64,000 nucleotides of DNA from Chloroflexota bacterium (lineage in GTDB: Bacteria; Chloroflexota; UBA6077; JACCZL01): positions 16,635 to 80,634 of the forward strand of contig JADLFM010000022.1 of NCBI GenBank assembly GCA_020845495.1. The letters are read 5' to 3'. Position numbers and translations under genes: made by a program. Below are positions 62,946 to 64,000 of the stretch, piece by piece. The notes beneath the pieces were generated by a model. It did no database searches. It saw only the letters and a program-made list of their open reading frames with translations, and had not been told where the DNA came from. Positions within the stretch are counted from its first letter, which is position 1, and the number at the start of each line of letters is the position of its first letter.

Positions 62946-63623
62946 TTACCTGGTGGCTTGCTCGACGTCCTTGCGATAGAAGACGCCGATCAACTCGCCG
63001 TCGTTGGTCGTAACGAGAATGCCTGGCACCCTGCGCTTCGCCAGATAGTTCGCCACCTCCTCAGCCGGCCGATTCGGTCGATAGGTGGTCGGCCCCTCCT
63101 CCATGATCTCCTGCGCGGAGAGGCTGGGATCACCATCAAGCTGGGCCTGGCGAAGCCGGCCTAAGACGATGGTGTGCTCGTTCACCACCAGGCACAGATC
63201 CCAACCAGCCGCCTGGACGCGCTCCCGCACCTCACCAATACGGTCGTCAAGGCGACAGGTAGGGACATCCTTCCGCGCCAGGGCGCCAATCCGAGGCACC
63301 TCTGCCCGAGCCCCTTCCATCGGCAGCCCATAGGCGAACCAGTCAGCTTTCCCGGCCGTGTAGCGATATACCCGGGTGAAGCCGAGGCTTTCGAGCCGCC
63401 ACGCGGCTCGTACGCTCATGTCTCACTGGTAGTCGTGGCAATACGCGATCGTTGGGCGATCGAGTTGGAGCCGATCGACTGCGGATCTGATCTCTTTGAG
63501 AGGGACATTCACGGCGGTCGGCAGGTGCTCGTCCGCGTACTCCTCTGGTGAGAGGACGTCTACGATCTGCGCTCCGGCCTCGATGAGCCGGCGGACATCG
63601 TTGCGATGAATCTCGGTTGGCAT
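62946..63623 (-). CDS. Rhodanese-CBS protein with in-frame UGA (candidate selenoprotein)
   Basis: Read through the UGA, this is a 225-residue protein. The rhodanese domain spans 1-95 (QIVDVLSPEEYADEHLPTAVNVPL, active-site region AYCHDYQ, then after the UGA at codon 67 DMSVRAAWRLESLGF and AGKADWFAYGLP). A tandem CBS region (about 110-225) has VPTCRLDDRIGEVRERV and VEEVMEEG-like IMEEGPTTYRPNRPAEEV. The part after the UGA is the obligatory end of the rhodanese fold and is in the same frame, so both pieces belong to one protein. GAGGAGAAG sets the ATG at 63623. If not recoded, the gene is split into 63423-63623 and a reinitiation product from the ATG at 63419. Family cysteine at the UGA position is from memory. 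Confidence 0.7.
63392..63410 (-). promoter_or_regulatory. Hairpin 12 nt downstream of the in-frame UGA (SECIS-like)
   Basis: On the minus strand UGA (63425-63423) is followed by 12 nt and then CGAGCCGC-GUG-GCGGCUCG, a perfect 8-bp stem. The apical loop starts 20 nt after the UGA and has G first. Bacterial SECIS elements are described as having an apical loop 16-37 nt after the UGA, a 4-16 bp upper stem and a G among the first two loop bases; this hairpin meets those rules but has a minimal loop. Confidence 0.5.
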
Positions 63624-63976
63624 GCCACTTCTCCTCGGCTCGAAGGCCCGATCCTCCTCAACTCGAAGACCTACATCCATCACGACTCGGTCTGCATTCT
63701 CTCCCACGCCGCTTCCGGAGTGATGCGCGCAGAACGCGTACCCTCCTGGATGAGCGAGGTGCCCGCCCTGTGATGACGGCCCTTCTCGGAACCACCGCTC
63801 TTTGCGATGCACGCCGCACCTGTCAACTTCAGTAGTATTTGGCACCGATCCTGGCTCTCCCTCTCTTTCGATGGGTAGAGTCCCCGGAGGAGTGTAAAAG
63901 GGTCGGCCGTTGACGAAGACGGCCACCGTGTGGTTCTCATTGAAGTTGTCGAGACACCAATGAGGAGACCAACGCG
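63624..63976. other. Divergent intergenic region at the right end
   Basis: 353 bp upstream of both the rhodanese-CBS gene and the last plus-strand gene. A small inverted repeat GGCCGT-N8-ACGGCC lies near 63904-63923. No promoter could be fixed. Confidence 0.4.
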
Positions 63977-64000
63977 ATGGCCGAGACGGTAAGCATGGCA
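63977..64000 (+). CDS. Start of an unidentified gene, cut by the window end
   Basis: An ATG preceded by GAGGAGACC opens a frame reading MAETVSMA before the window ends. The ribosome-binding site is good, but eight residues do not allow identification. Confidence 0.55.

Overview
This is a high-GC bacterial chromosome segment (roughly two thirds G+C by eye) with long, tightly packed operons. Gene content suggests an uncultivated Chloroflexota, perhaps near Thermomicrobia: a double-length ThyX, a CheC/CheD/CheX-type chemotaxis system, a DUF4388 (PATAN-like) protein and many short GC-rich tandem repeats. That placement is inferred from gene content only; there is no rRNA gene here.

Layout. 1-3.4 kb: the end of a DHA2-type efflux pump, a YtcJ-like amidohydrolase and peptidase E. 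3.4-16.7 kb: a motility block in two divergent arms. The minus arm is cheW, cheY, cheX, cheA, cheC, cheD, cheB, cheR; the plus arm is flbD, motA, motB, fliL, fliM, fliN, fliO. The plus arm stops after fliO, so the export apparatus, rod, hook and filament genes lie elsewhere. 16.8-28.5 kb: a DUF1326/DUF2182 pair, a FecR-domain protein with a long Ser-Pro tail, double ThyX, an exported L,D-transpeptidase, a gamma-glutamyltransferase-like enzyme, a MOSC protein with a CxxC hypothetical protein, and a sugar C-methyltransferase-like protein coupled to a TPR/O-GlcNAc-transferase-like protein (to 31.3 kb).

31.8-41.8 kb: an organic-acid or sugar-acid catabolic locus. It holds a UroD-like protein, an LDH2-type dehydrogenase, a galactonate-dehydratase-like enolase, a Crp/Fnr regulator, a peptide/nickel-type ABC importer (two permeases and a lipoprotein, no ATPase in the window) and a 2-hydroxyacid dehydrogenase. 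Three copies of a dyad TGTCG-N6-CGACA lie in front of dgoD/crp, the permeases and the binding protein. All three sit 41.5 bp upstream of the start site predicted from a -10-like hexamer, so they look like Crp-type class II activator sites.

42.3-53 kb: PutA, tRNA-Pro(GGG), an AraC/VOC/DUF1801/UvrA-like islet, a DUF4388 protein, an SDR and an HpcH/HpaI aldolase. 53.2-57 kb: a dual-specificity phosphatase joined to the wreck of an ADP-ribosylglycohydrolase, which is translationally coupled to an AroD carrying a vestigial AroE substrate domain, then an FAD oxidoreductase. 57.2-62.7 kb: an orphan C39-like cysteine peptidase, a PAS/GAF histidine kinase with its receiver protein, and a PqqD/HprK-like pair.

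62.9-63.6 kb: a rhodanese-CBS protein whose rhodanese domain is interrupted by an in-frame UGA where I expect a cysteine. A perfect 8-bp hairpin follows 12 nt downstream, which makes it a candidate selenoprotein. This gene and the Crp-type regulon are the two observations I would pursue first.
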